This document shows, in pieces, positions 1 to 8,362 of a stretch of DNA of 29,340 bases; positions within the stretch are counted from its first letter, which is position 1, and the number at the start of each line of letters is the position of its first letter. Below the pieces are notes generated by a model. It saw only the letters and a list, made by a program, of their open reading frames with translations, was not told the DNA's origin and did not search any database. The DNA comes from Paratractidigestivibacter sp963630635. Lineage in GTDB: Bacteria; Actinomycetota; Coriobacteriia; Coriobacteriales; Atopobiaceae. The stretch is taken from NCBI GenBank assembly GCA_963630635.1, contig CAVGOA010000026.1, positions 1 to 29,340 on the forward strand, written 5' to 3'. A program made the translations under genes and the position numbers.

Positions 1-1
1 C

Positions 2-832
2 GTCGAGGGCGAGGTCATCGAGGTCGTCAAGGGCGGCCTGATCCTCGACATCGGCCTGCGCGGCTTCCTGCCCGCCTCCCTCGTCGACCTTCGTCGCGTC
101 AAGGACCTCACCGCTTTCATGGGCACCCGCATCGAGGCCCGCGTTATCGAGATGGACCGCAACCGCAACAACGTCGTTCTTTCTCGCCGTGTTGTGCTTG
201 AGGAGGCCCGCAAGGCCGAGCGCCAGGACATCCTGGGCAAGCTGCAGGTCGGCATGCGCCTCAAGGGCACCGTTTCCTCCATCGTCGACTTCGGCGCCTT
301 TGTCGACCTTGGCGGCATCGACGGCCTGGTCCACATCTCCGAGCTCTCTTGGAACCACGTCAACCACCCCGCAGAGGTTGTCAAGGTCGGTCAGGAGGTC
401 GAGGTTCAGGTTCTCGACGTCGACCTCAACCGCGAGCGCATCTCCCTTGGTCTCAAGCAGACCACCGAGGATCCTTGGCGCTCCCTCGTCAAGAAGTACC
501 CCGTTGACGCCATCATCGAGGGCGTCGTCACCAAGCTTGTCACCTTTGGTGCTTTCGTCGACCTCGGCGACGGCGTCGAGGGCTTGGTCCACATCTCCGA
601 GATGGCCAAGGCTCACGTCGACCAGCCTTCCCAGGTCTGCACCGTGGGCGATACCGTCCAGGTGAAGGTCATGGAGATTGACCTCGACCGTCGTCGTATC
701 TCCCTGTCCATGAAGGCCGCTGCCGAGACCCTTGGCACCGAGGTTGAGGTCAAGCCTCTCCCCGAGTCCGAGAAGCCGGCCGAGGCCGAGGAGGCCGCTG
801 AGGCTCCCGCCGAGGAGACCGTCGAGGAGTAA
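2..832 (+). CDS. rpsA: 30S ribosomal protein S1, 3' part (5' end outside window)
   Basis: The reading frame is open from base 2, so the start lies upstream; the first ATG in view (119) is internal. The visible part holds the end of one S1 RNA-binding repeat (bases 2-215) and two complete repeats, each with the 'FGAFVDLG...GLVHISE' signature (bases about 260-465 and 505-710). It ends in an acidic Glu/Ala/Pro-rich tail. S1 binds mRNA on the small ribosomal subunit and aids initiation; actinobacterial S1 usually has four such repeats, which fits what is visible. Codon use is strongly biased to C-ending codons, as expected for a highly expressed gene. A strong terminator follows the TAA stop. Confidence 0.95.
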   Translation, partial: VEGEVIEVVKGGLILDIGLRGFLPASLVDLRRVKDLTAFMGTRIEARVIEMDRNRNNVVLSRRVVLEEARKAERQDILGKLQVGMRLKGTVSSIVDFGAFVDLGGIDGLVHISELSWNHVNHPAEVVKVGQEVEVQVLDVDLNRERISLGLKQTTEDPWRSLVKKYPVDAIIEGVVTKLVTFGAFVDLGDGVEGLVHISEMAKAHVDQPSQVCTVGDTVQVKVMEIDLDRRRISLSMKAAAETLGTEVEVKPLPESEKPAEAEEAAEAPAEETVEE

Positions 833-863
833 ATCCCTCGCGTCTTCGCCCATAGGCTAGACC

Positions 864-895
864 AAGAGCCCGTCTCGCAAGAGGCGGGCTCTTTT
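864..895 (+). terminator. Rho-independent terminator of rpsA
   Basis: A 9 bp perfect stem (864-872 with 885-893) extends through TCTC/GAGG to a GCAA tetraloop. It is followed by T891-T895 within CTTTT. It lies 31 bp after the rpsA stop. Confidence 0.9.
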
Positions 896-1007
896 GGGTG
901 GACGCGGGGTTTGTGCAGAAGGTTGGAAGCGGGGGAGAAGAGCGTCATTCTCGTCTTCGGATGGGTAGAAGAAACTTCGTTGCACGCCGAGTGAATAGAG
1001 AGAAGAC

Positions 1008-1418
1008 ATGGCAAACCAAGATTGGCAGCGTAAGGTCGCCGAGTGGATGCGCGGCCGACAAGGGCCCGATGACCTGGCCCTTTTTTGCACGAACCTCGCG
1101 TTTGTGATTGTGATCGTGAACCTCTTTGCACGGGTGAGTTGGCTGGGCTGGATCGCTTTGGTGCTCATCGTCTATGCGGTGTTTCGTCTGCAGTCCAAGA
1201 ACCTCTCGGCGCGTGCAAAAGAAAACGAGAAGTTCCTGGTGACACTGGGACCCGCCCGTCGTTGGGTGCAAAACCCCAAGGCCGCCCTCGAAGAGACCAA
1301 GAAGTACAAGCACGTCAAGTGTGCCGATTGCGGCCAGAAGGTGCGCGTGCCTCGCGGCAAGGGCAAACTGCGCGTGACCTGCCCCAAGTGCAAGAAGAAG
1401 TTCGAGGTTAAGTCCTAA
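1008..1418 (+). CDS. Small membrane protein with C-terminal zinc ribbon
   Basis: This 136-residue protein has an amphipathic, charged N-terminus, two adjacent hydrophobic segments (about residues 26-40 and 46-60) and a basic cytoplasmic tail. The tail ends in a four-cysteine zinc ribbon: C105-x2-C108 and C125-x2-C128, with basic residues around the second pair. The ATG at 1008 follows GAGAGAAGAC, a usable ribosome binding site. The family resembles zinc-ribbon membrane proteins of unknown role; the ribbon could bind nucleic acid or protein, but nothing here decides that. It stands alone between the rpsA terminator and the hairpin element at 1432. Not recognised beyond this. Confidence 0.75.
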   Translation: MANQDWQRKVAEWMRGRQGPDDLALFCTNLAFVIVIVNLFARVSWLGWIALVLIVYAVFRLQSKNLSARAKENEKFLVTLGPARRWVQNPKAALEETKKYKHVKCADCGQKVRVPRGKGKLRVTCPKCKKKFEVKS

Positions 1419-1431
1419 TTTAAGAGGCATC

Positions 1432-1505
1432 TTCCCCCAACTGGAAAGCCGACGCCGCCAATCCTGGGCAAACGTCGGCAAACAATCCAGTTGGGGGAAA
1501 TTTTT
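1432..1505 (+). repeat. 68 bp palindrome-ended element with central box, acting as terminator (element E)
   Basis: A 14 bp perfect inverted repeat (1432-1445 with 1486-1499) encloses a second one (1449-1454 with 1473-1478). At the centre is the 15-base word AATCCTGGGCAAACG (1460-1474). T1501-T1505 follow, so on the plus strand it can terminate transcription of the zinc-ribbon gene. The reverse complement of the 15-mer is present in repeat B at 20069-20083. The central GCCCAGGATT also occurs in repeat A. The element is therefore probably a solitary, shorter relative of the repeats that flank the gene at 18742. Confidence 0.7.
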
Positions 1506-1507
1506 AT

Positions 1508-2434
1508 CTAGCAGTACAACTGCCCGTTATAGTTAACGCCGCCGACTAACCCAGAAAAGCGCTCGGCATCGTCACGGACAAAAGCCTCGGCAAAGGCGTG
1601 GTAGGCAACCAACGCCTGGTCAAAGAGGTCAGCGAAGCTCACATGGCTTATCTCGCCAGTCCAGGGGTTTTGCCAGTCGCGGCAATCCAGGTTGGCGGCC
1701 GGGCACTCGCAGGTGCGCACCACGCGGTGGGCCATCGACTCTGCCAGCGAGTGGGGGCGTGCCAAGCGCTCCAGGACGCCGCCCAGGCGTGCACCTGGCG
1801 AACCCGCCGGGTCGAGCAGGCGATATTCCAGCTCGTAGTCGCGCGTGCAGCCCGCGTACTCCTCGCACGTGATGCCCACGCCAAAGACCGAGTACGCCAC
1901 CTGGCTAAAGAGGGCACCGCCCACGCGGTCGATGCGCTCGGTGCGCATGAGGTTGGTATGAGCCGGGCGCTCGAGCACCGTTGCGCGGCGCTTCTCCCAT
2001 AGCAGCCAAGAGTCGATGTCGCTCTCGATCACGGCGTGCAGCTCGCCATCGGCGTCCTTAAGCTCGGGCATCGCCGCCTTTAAGGCTTCCTGCTGCCCAA
2101 AGACAAAGGGGTGCGCCGTGCGGTCAAGCACGTAGTGGCCCAAAAGGCCCAGGACAAAGGCACGGCCCACGCGTTCGTCGCTCATGGGCAGGTACCCCAC
2201 GCCGTCGCGGAACGCCCACAAAGACTCGCAGACGCGCCCATCGTGCATGGCGTGCCCTAGCTTGTGGCAGGTGGCCATAGTGGCCGGCAGCGCCGAGAAG
2301 CGCGCGAACAGGGGATCGGGCCCCTGGTTGCCCAAAAGGAAGGCGAGAAGCTCTTCTTCGCCCTCGATCAAGCCCGCGGGCAGGCCCCCAACGACGTCTT
2401 CGCCAAAGATGTGGTGACAGATGATTGCGGGCAT
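1508..2434 (-). CDS. Zinc-dependent phospholipase C-like protein
   Basis: The protein is 308 residues and starts 'MPAIICHHIFGE'. It carries the spaced His/Asp residues typical of the zinc-dependent phospholipase C/S1-P1 fold: HHIFGE near the N-terminus, GNQGPDP, HKLGHAMH, GLLGHYVLDRTAHPF and ESDID. These match the 'zinc dependent phospholipase C family' proteins common in Firmicutes and Coriobacteriia. No clear signal peptide is visible, so a cytoplasmic location is likely. The true substrate is unknown and hydrolysis of phospholipid head groups is only inferred from the fold. The start is supported by AAGGAGCCCCT just upstream on the minus strand. It converges on the zinc-ribbon gene across element E. 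Confidence 0.85.
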   Translation of the reverse strand: MPAIICHHIFGEDVVGGLPAGLIEGEEELLAFLLGNQGPDPLFARFSALPATMATCHKLGHAMHDGRVCESLWAFRDGVGYLPMSDERVGRAFVLGLLGHYVLDRTAHPFVFGQQEALKAAMPELKDADGELHAVIESDIDSWLLWEKRRATVLERPAHTNLMRTERIDRVGGALFSQVAYSVFGVGITCEEYAGCTRDYELEYRLLDPAGSPGARLGGVLERLARPHSLAESMAHRVVRTCECPAANLDCRDWQNPWTGEISHVSFADLFDQALVAYHAFAEAFVRDDAERFSGLVGGVNYNGQLYC

Positions 2435-2746
2435 AGGGGCTCCTTGGGTCTTGGCACGTAACCTGTCTAGGGTAGCACGCGCAGCAACTTTGTGGCGTCA
2501 GCGCTTGGCTGACATAACCCTTACCTCAGCCTTATACCTAACCTTCGAAGCATGAAATTGACGCGCTGTCAACTACCGTTCGCCGCCAGTAAAGCGCAGG
2601 TCAGCGGCTCGAGCAACCGTTTACCAGAGCCTGAATGTTAACGCAGTGTAAATGGGGTATAACGGGCGAAGGGAGATTCGCTGCGTGGCAAGCGCGGCGA
2701 CAGTTGCTTTTCTCGCAGGGGAAAAGCCAATCGAAAGGGAAGAGAT
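2435..2746. promoter_or_regulatory. 312 bp divergent control region before the ABC importer operon
   Basis: There is no gene here. Two small inverted repeats could be operators: GTCAGC-N5-GCTGAC (2497-2513) and TTGAC-N5-GTCAA (2558-2572). A good plus-strand -10 box, TATAAC, lies at 2658-2663; no convincing -35 sits 16-18 bp upstream, suggesting activator dependence. A ribosome binding site (GGAAGAG) precedes the ATG at 2747. A minus-strand promoter for the phospholipase gene must also lie here but was not resolved. Confidence 0.4.
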
Positions 2747-3895
2747 ATGTCTAACCTCACTCGTAAGGACTTCATTGGTGCCTGCGGCGTCGCGGCCGCC
2801 GGCCTGGGCCTCGTTGGCTGCGGCGGCTCTGGGTCTGGCTCCAGCTCCTCTGATTCCGAGGACGGCGCAAAGAAGGTCGCCGAGGCCATCGGCGTCTCAG
2901 AGGACGTGGTGAAGGCCGCCCAGGAAGAGGGCACCCTCGTCGTCTACGGCTCTTGCGAGGAGGACTACCTCGCCGCCGCCTGCGACCACTTCAAGGAGCT
3001 CACCGGCATCGACGTCCAGTACCAGCGCCTCTCCACCGGCGAGGTCCAGGCCAAGATCGAGGAGGAGAACGGCAACCCCTCCGCCGACGTCTGGTTTGGC
3101 GGCACCACCGATCCTTATAACGTTGCTGTGAGCGAGGGCCTGCTCGAGGCCTACGACGCCACCAACGCCGCCCACATCACCAAGGCCAAGTACAAGGACG
3201 CCGACGGCTACTGGTACGGCATCTACACCGGCCTTCTGGGCATCATGTACAACAAGGACGAGCTTGAGCGCAAGGGCCTGGCCGCCCCCGAGGACTTCGC
3301 CGATCTGGTGGACGAGAAGTACAAGGGCCTCATCTGGTCTTCCAACTACAACACCGCCGGCACCGCCAAGCTGATCATCAACACCGCCATCCAGAAGTAC
3401 GGCCACGACGCCGGCATCCAGTGGCTCGTTGACCTGGACAAGAACGTCGCCGTCTACACCAAGTCCGGCTCTGGCCCCTCCAAGAACATCGGCACCGGCG
3501 AGTGCACCATTGGCCTTGGCTTCCTGCACGACGGCATCTACCAGATCGTCGACAACGGCTACAGCAACATCGGCCTGGTCCTGCCCAGCTCCGGCACCTC
3601 CTGCGAGATCGGCGCGACCGCTATCTTCAAGGGCGCCAAGCACTCCAACGCCGCCAAGCTTTGGATCGAGTACGCCCTGTCCGCCGAGTGCGTGAGCCTG
3701 GCCGCCAAGAACGGCTCCTATCAGTTCCTGGTCATCGACGGCGTCGAGCAGCCCGAGGTTGCCACCGAGTACGGCCTTGACCCCGACAACGTCATGGACT
3801 ACGACTTCGAGGACGCCAAGGAGAACACCAAGACCTACGTCGAGGAGGTCATGAACGCCCTCAACGGCGGCGACGACCGCTTCCAGACCGAGTAG
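2747..3895 (+). CDS. ABC importer substrate-binding lipoprotein, AfuA/FbpA family
   Basis: The 382-residue protein has a lipoprotein signal: a basic N-terminus (TRKDF), a hydrophobic stretch and the lipobox LVGC with Cys25 as the lipidation site, then a Gly/Ser linker. The mature part is a periplasmic-binding-protein fold of the iron/AfuA type, with 'TLVVYGSCEEDY', 'GEVQAKIEEENGNPSADVWFGG' split over two lobes and 'YGIYTGLLGIMYNKDEL'. The family includes Fe3+ binders and AfuA, which binds phosphorylated sugars; from sequence alone I cannot say which ligand is used. The protein would be anchored to the outer face of the membrane and deliver ligand to the permease encoded at 3979. Strong codon bias suggests high expression. 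Confidence 0.85.
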   Translation: MSNLTRKDFIGACGVAAAGLGLVGCGGSGSGSSSSDSEDGAKKVAEAIGVSEDVVKAAQEEGTLVVYGSCEEDYLAAACDHFKELTGIDVQYQRLSTGEVQAKIEEENGNPSADVWFGGTTDPYNVAVSEGLLEAYDATNAAHITKAKYKDADGYWYGIYTGLLGIMYNKDELERKGLAAPEDFADLVDEKYKGLIWSSNYNTAGTAKLIINTAIQKYGHDAGIQWLVDLDKNVAVYTKSGSGPSKNIGTGECTIGLGFLHDGIYQIVDNGYSNIGLVLPSSGTSCEIGATAIFKGAKHSNAAKLWIEYALSAECVSLAAKNGSYQFLVIDGVEQPEVATEYGLDPDNVMDYDFEDAKENTKTYVEEVMNALNGGDDRFQTE

Positions 3896-3923
3896 GCCCC
3901 AGAAGTTTTAGCAGTTGACCTGG

Positions 3924-3959
3924 CGCCGAGAAGACCACAGGCTCTTCTCGGCGTCGGTG
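3924..3959 (+). terminator. Intercistronic hairpin (attenuator or mRNA stabiliser)
   Basis: An 11 bp perfect stem (3924-3934 with 3943-3953) encloses an 8-base loop. It is followed by TCGGTGTTTTGG, a weak T-tract. It sits between the binding-protein and permease genes of one operon. Such hairpins usually give partial termination or protect the upstream mRNA, so the binding protein is made in excess over the membrane parts. Confidence 0.6.
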
Positions 3960-3978
3960 TTTTGGAAAGGAGGAGCGC

Positions 3979-5694
3979 ATGGCTAGAAGCCAAGGAGCCG
4001 CGCTCGACAGGAAGAAGCTGATGGGCGACCCCATCATGGTCACGACCATCGTTGTCTTGATCGCCTTCCTGACGCTGTTCATCCTGTACCCGCTGGCCAT
4101 CCTGTTGGTTGACTCTTTTATCACCGACAACGGCCCCAGCCTCGAGGTCTTTTCTCGCGTGCTGGCCATGGGTTCGTTTACCACGGCAATCACCAACACG
4201 CTTACCGTGGGCTTTTTGGTGAGCATCGTCTCGGCGCTGGTGGGCCTTTTGTTTGCCTACGTCGAGGTCTACGTCAAGCTTAAGACCAAGTTCATGAGCG
4301 GTCTTTTCCAGGTTGTCTCGATGCTGCCGGTCGTCTCGCCGCCGTTTGTGCTCTCGCTTTCCATCATCATGTTGTTTGGCAAGTCGGGCATCATCACGCG
4401 CTACCTGTTGCAGCTCTACGACACCAACGTCTACGGCTTCTGGGGCATCTTTGTGGTCCAGACGCTCACGTTTTTCCCGGTGTGCTACATGATGCTCAAG
4501 GGCCTGCTCAAGAACATCGATCCCTCCCTTGAAGAGGCCGCCCGCGACATGGGCGCTTCTCGCTGGAAGGTCTTCACCAGCGTGACCCTGCCGCTCATCC
4601 TGCCCGGCCTGGGCAACGCCTTCTTGGTCACCTTCATCGAGTCGATCGCCGACTTTGCCAACCCCATGATCATCGGCGGCTCGTACGATACCTTGGCAAC
4701 CACCATTTACCTGCAGATTACTGGCGCCTACGATAAGCAGGGCGCGGCCGCGATGGCAGTCGTTCTTCTCTGCATCACGCTGTTGATGTTTGTCGTGCAA
4801 AAGTACGTGCTCGAGGCCAAGTCCACGGCTACTTTGTCCGGCAAGGCCAGCCGCGCCCGCATGCTGATCACCGACAAGTCCGTGCGCGTGCCCCTGACCG
4901 TGCTGTGCTCCGCGATCGCCCTCTTTGTCGTGTTGATGTACATCTGCGTGCCCTTTGGTGCCCTCTTCAAGACTTGGGGCTACGACTTCACCTTGACCAC
5001 CAAGTGGTTCGAGCAGGTCTTCACCAAGTACCACGGACTTGAGGCCTTCCGCGACTCCTTTATCCTGTCGCTGATCGCCAGCCCCATCACGGCGATTTTC
5101 TCGATGATCATCTCGTACCTGGTTGTTAAGCGCGACTTCAAGTCCAAAGGCTTCATCGAGGCCGTCTCGATGCTGGCAATGGCCGTGCCGGGTACCGTCT
5201 TGGGCGTCGGCTACATCCGCGGTTTCTCGGGTGGTCTGTTCCACACCGGCTTCTTGAAGGGCCTTTACGGCTCGGCGGCCATTCTCGTCATCGTTTTTAT
5301 CGTGAGGTCGCTGCCTACCGGCACCCGCTCGGGCATCTCGGCGCTGCGCCAGATCGACAAGTCCATCGAGGAGTCGGCCTACGACATGGGCGCCGATAGC
5401 TTCACGGTTTTTCGCACGGTCACGCTGCCGTTGATCAAGGACTCGTTCTTCTCGGGCCTGGTCACCGCGTTCGTGCGCTCCATCACCGCAATCTCGGCCA
5501 TTATCTTGCTGGTCACGCCGCAGTTCTTCTTGATCACGGTGCAGATCAACGAGTTTGCCGAGAAGGGCAACTACGGTATCGCGTGCGCCTTCGCAACGAT
5601 CCTTATCGCCATCACCTACGGCTCGGTTCTTCTTATGAACTTTGCCATCAAGCACTTTGGCACCAGCAAAAAGACCGTCTCTAAGGAGGACTAA
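3979..5694 (+). CDS. ABC importer permease with two fused membrane domains (AfuB/FbpB type)
   Basis: This 571-residue integral membrane protein is made of two tandem binding-protein-dependent transport domains. Each ends in an EAA loop that contacts the ATPase: 'EEAARDMGASRWKVFTSVTL' (about residue 182) and 'EESAYDMGADSFTVFRTVTL' (about residue 464). About 12 hydrophobic segments are visible. A single polypeptide replaces the usual permease dimer, as in FbpB and AfuB. The ATG at 3979 follows a strong AGGAGG. The stop at 5694 is only two bases from the ATPase start, so the two are translationally coupled. Confidence 0.9.
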   Translation: MARSQGAALDRKKLMGDPIMVTTIVVLIAFLTLFILYPLAILLVDSFITDNGPSLEVFSRVLAMGSFTTAITNTLTVGFLVSIVSALVGLLFAYVEVYVKLKTKFMSGLFQVVSMLPVVSPPFVLSLSIIMLFGKSGIITRYLLQLYDTNVYGFWGIFVVQTLTFFPVCYMMLKGLLKNIDPSLEEAARDMGASRWKVFTSVTLPLILPGLGNAFLVTFIESIADFANPMIIGGSYDTLATTIYLQITGAYDKQGAAAMAVVLLCITLLMFVVQKYVLEAKSTATLSGKASRARMLITDKSVRVPLTVLCSAIALFVVLMYICVPFGALFKTWGYDFTLTTKWFEQVFTKYHGLEAFRDSFILSLIASPITAIFSMIISYLVVKRDFKSKGFIEAVSMLAMAVPGTVLGVGYIRGFSGGLFHTGFLKGLYGSAAILVIVFIVRSLPTGTRSGISALRQIDKSIEESAYDMGADSFTVFRTVTLPLIKDSFFSGLVTAFVRSITAISAIILLVTPQFFLITVQINEFAEKGNYGIACAFATILIAITYGSVLLMNFAIKHFGTSKKTVSKED

Positions 5695-5696
5695 CC

Positions 5697-6773
5697 ATGG
5701 CTAAAGAGAAAAAGGGCGTGCGCCTCGATCACATCTCCAAGATCTACCAGGACCCCAAAACCGGTAAAGACTTTTATGCTGTCCACGACGCAAACATCGA
5801 CATCGCGCCCGGCGAGTTCGTGACGCTGCTTGGCCCTTCCGGCTGCGGCAAGACCACCATCCTGCGCATGATCGCCGGCTTTGAGTCGCCCGACGAGGGC
5901 GAGATCTACCTGGGCGGCGAGCCGATCAACGAGCTGACCCCCAACAAGCGCGACACCGCCATGGTCTTCCAGAGCTACGCGCTGTTGCCCCACTACAACA
6001 TCTTTGACAACGTGGCCTATGGCTTGAAGCTGCGCAAGCTTCCCAAAGAGCAAATTGCCGAGAAGGTCCACGGCATCCTGGGCATGGTTGGTCTTGAGGG
6101 TATGGAGGACCGCATGACCAACCAGCTCTCTGGCGGCCAGCAGCAGCGTGTGGCCCTGGCCCGCGCCCTGGTGCTTGAGCCTGGCGTGCTGTTGTTCGAC
6201 GAGCCTTTGTCCAACCTGGACGCCAAGCTGCGCGTGGACATGCGAAACGAGATTCGCCGCATCCAGCAGCAGGCGGGCATCACGGCCATCTACGTCACGC
6301 ACGACCAGTCCGAGGCCATGGCTTTGTCCGACAACATCATCATCATGAAGAAAGGCCTGGTAGACCAGGTGGGCGACCCTCACACCGTTTACTATCACCC
6401 GGTGGACGAGTTCGTGGCCGACTTCATTGGCGAGTCCAACTTCCTGCGCGGCCCGCTGACGTCCAAAGACGGCGAGCAGGGCGTGGCCACAATCGAGGGA
6501 CACCCCGTTGAGGTCGCAAACGTTGGTCACCTTAAAGGGGGTGACAACTGCGTGCTGGTGCTGCGCCCCGAGTCTGCCGTGCTGGCCGACGAGGGCGTGC
6601 TGCCCTGCAAGGTCACGCTGTCGCGCTTCATGGGCCACTACCAGAACTACCAGGTCATGGTTGGCGACACCCTGGTCAAGATCCAGGACTTCAACCCCAA
6701 GAACCACAAGATCTACGACGTTGGCGACGATGCCTTCGTAAACTTCGGAAAAGCAGACGTGCACGTCCTGTAA
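5697..6773 (+). CDS. ABC importer ATP-binding protein (AfuC/FbpC/PotA type)
   Basis: The 358-residue ATPase has all the expected motifs: Walker A GPSGCGKTT (46-54), Q-loop Q92, signature LSGGQ (144-148), Walker B LLFDEP with catalytic E169, D-loop SNLD and switch H202. The last 120 or so residues form the TOBE-like regulatory domain seen in CUT1, PotA and FbpC ATPases. It powers uptake through the fused permease encoded just upstream. It is the last gene of the operon. Confidence 0.92.
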   Translation: MAKEKKGVRLDHISKIYQDPKTGKDFYAVHDANIDIAPGEFVTLLGPSGCGKTTILRMIAGFESPDEGEIYLGGEPINELTPNKRDTAMVFQSYALLPHYNIFDNVAYGLKLRKLPKEQIAEKVHGILGMVGLEGMEDRMTNQLSGGQQQRVALARALVLEPGVLLFDEPLSNLDAKLRVDMRNEIRRIQQQAGITAIYVTHDQSEAMALSDNIIIMKKGLVDQVGDPHTVYYHPVDEFVADFIGESNFLRGPLTSKDGEQGVATIEGHPVEVANVGHLKGGDNCVLVLRPESAVLADEGVLPCKVTLSRFMGHYQNYQVMVGDTLVKIQDFNPKNHKIYDVGDDAFVNFGKADVHVL

Positions 6774-6795
6774 CGCGTCTCGCTAGGTTAACGGA

Positions 6796-6858
6796 CCCGT
6801 TGGGGTTTCTCGCCGACGGGCCCTAAATCGTCGATCCTTCGCTAATTGAAGCGTTTTT
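6796..6858 (+). terminator. Probable terminator region of the ABC importer operon
   Basis: One hairpin pairs 6796-6803 with 6813-6820 (8 bp, one G-T). It is not followed by a T-run. A second, short hairpin (CGCT 6840-6843 with AGCG 6850-6853) is followed directly by T6854-T6858. Either or both could end the operon; neither is strong. Confidence 0.4.
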
Positions 6859-6877
6859 ATTGACGGTTTTCGGCCCG

Positions 6878-7711
6878 TCAGCGAACTGCGGTGGCGAGAA
6901 GGGCGTCGATGAGGGCGACGACGCCGCGGTCGTTGTTGGAGGGCACGCGGTAGGTCGCGTGGGCCTCCATGTGCTTCTCGGCGTTGGCCACGATGAAGCT
7001 GTGACCGGCCGCTTCAAGCAGGGGAATGTCGTTGTAGGTGTCGCCCACGGCGGCCACCTGGGCCATCGTGATGCCCAGCTTCTCGCACAGGTGCCCCACG
7101 CCCGAGCCCTTGCTCGTGCCCAGGTTCATGAAGTCGATCCACTCGCGCCCGGCGTTGGTGACGTAAAGGTCGTTGCTGTAGGTGGGGCGGTAGTACTCGG
7201 CAAAGGCCTCCTCGGCGTCATAGCCGGGGAAGAGCAGCGAGAACTTATTGGACGGCTCGTCGACGTCGTCGAAACTCCCGACGTAGCGGATGTCCTTGTA
7301 GTACTTGGAGAGTTCCTTCTCGTACCCGCGGTCGCGCTCCAAAACCACGGCGTGGTCGAAGCAGCACATGGTGGGCACGCAGCGCGAGTCTGCGCTCGCT
7401 TGCGCCAGGCCGCGGTGCCAGATGGACGGGTCGATGAGATCCTGGAAGACCGTCTGTTGGCGATACATCGCAAAGGCCCCGTTATCGGCGCAAAGGGCAA
7501 TGCGGTCCATGTTGTCCTCGAACATGCGGGCAAGCGTGGGCCAAGGACGGCCGCTGGCAGCGCAGAAGACGATGCCGGCCTCGTCCAGGGCACGGATCTT
7601 CTCGGCCATGTTGGGCGGCTGGGTGCCGTCATCGGCCAAGAGGGTGAGGTCCATGTCGACGGCCAAAAGCTTGACGCTGGCCAGGTCCTTGTCTTGCGTG
7701 TAGTCGAGCAT
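6878..7711 (-). CDS. Cof-type HAD-family hydrolase
   Basis: I choose the ATG at 7711 (277 residues) over the in-frame ATG at 7732, because AGGAGT lies six bases before it. HAD motifs are complete: nucleophile and acid D19-x-D21 in 'AVDMDLTLL', the motif II serine in 'AASGRP', a motif III lysine in 'GTSKGSGV' and motif IV 'GDTYNDIPLL'. The size and the C2-type cap between motifs II and III place it in the Cof/YbiV group of phosphatases, which act on sugar phosphates and related metabolites. The specific substrate is unknown. It lies 66 bp after rnhA on the same strand and may share its transcript. Confidence 0.88.
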   Translation of the reverse strand: MLDYTQDKDLASVKLLAVDMDLTLLADDGTQPPNMAEKIRALDEAGIVFCAASGRPWPTLARMFEDNMDRIALCADNGAFAMYRQQTVFQDLIDPSIWHRGLAQASADSRCVPTMCCFDHAVVLERDRGYEKELSKYYKDIRYVGSFDDVDEPSNKFSLLFPGYDAEEAFAEYYRPTYSNDLYVTNAGREWIDFMNLGTSKGSGVGHLCEKLGITMAQVAAVGDTYNDIPLLEAAGHSFIVANAEKHMEAHATYRVPSNNDRGVVALIDALLATAVR

Positions 7712-7777
7712 TTGACTCCTAGGTAGTTTCATAGTTGATGTGCGTGCATCGGTGCGGCGAGAAGACCGGGCAGGCGC

Positions 7778-8362
7778 TTAGCCCACAAACCCCGTGTCGG
7801 GGAGAAGACCGCCGCCGTCGGCCGCCGCGGTGGCCAGGTGGTCGCAGCGCTCGTTTTCTGGGTGGCCGGCGTGGCCCTTGACCCAGTGCCACGTGACCTG
7901 ATGCGCATCTGCCGCGGCGATCAGGCGCTTCCACAAGTCGACGTTCTTCACCGGCTTCTTGCCGGCCGTCTGCCATCCGCGCCGCAGCCAGCCCTCGATC
8001 CAGTGCTGCTTAAAGGCGTTGCAGACGTACTGCGAGTCGGTGTAGAAGTCCACCTGGCAGGGCCGCCGCAGGGCCTCAAGCGCCACGATGGCGCCGAGAA
8101 GCTCCATGCGGTTGTTGGTGGTCTTGGCGTATCCCTGCGAGAACTCGCGCTCATGCACGCCGCCGTTTGGGTCGGTGTAGCGCACGACGGCGCCGTAGCC
8201 GCCGGGGCCGGGGTTGCCGCGAGAAGAGCCGTCCGACCAGGCCTCGACGTGCATGAGGGTGCCGGCCGGGGCGTCCGCGCCGCGCGCGCCGGCGCGGGCC
8301 ACGGGCGCCGCCTCGCGGATCTTCTCGGCGTTGGCCTGCGAAAAGTCGTTCCAACCTGCCAT
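7778..8362 (-). CDS. rnhA: Ribonuclease HI with short N-terminal extension
   Basis: The 194-residue protein has the four acidic active-site residues of RNase HI: D44 (SDGSS), E87 (NNRMELLG), D109 (YTDSQYV) and D174 (NERCDHLA), plus the flexible-loop His in 'WVKGHAGH' (H164). It cuts the RNA strand of RNA-DNA hybrids. The core starts near residue 37, where an internal Met offers an alternative start. The first 36 residues are Ala/Gly/Arg-rich and are not part of the standard fold. Its ATG overlaps the polA stop by one base (TAATG), so translation is probably coupled to polA. Pairing the two fits primer removal, since Pol I and RNase H both process RNA primers. Confidence 0.95.
   Translation of the reverse strand: MAGWNDFSQANAEKIREAAPVARAGARGADAPAGTLMHVEAWSDGSSRGNPGPGGYGAVVRYTDPNGGVHEREFSQGYAKTTNNRMELLGAIVALEALRRPCQVDFYTDSQYVCNAFKQHWIEGWLRRGWQTAGKKPVKNVDLWKRLIAAADAHQVTWHWVKGHAGHPENERCDHLATAAADGGGLLPDTGFVG

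Noticed and set aside
1082..1096. TTTTTTGCACGAACC, similar to the family 1 repeat end
   Set aside because: It lies inside the coding sequence of the zinc-ribbon protein, lacks a partner end and a central box, and has an extra base.
3835..5655. Long open frame on the minus strand opposite the permease gene
   Set aside because: Its product is low-complexity (His/Asp/Arg/Gln-rich) and lies antisense to a clear membrane protein; it is an artefact of GC-rich third positions.
6065..6090. ATCCTGGGCA words at 229-239 and near 6076, resembling the central box of element E
   Set aside because: Both encode ordinary residues (ILG) in conserved proteins with no flanking inverted repeats.
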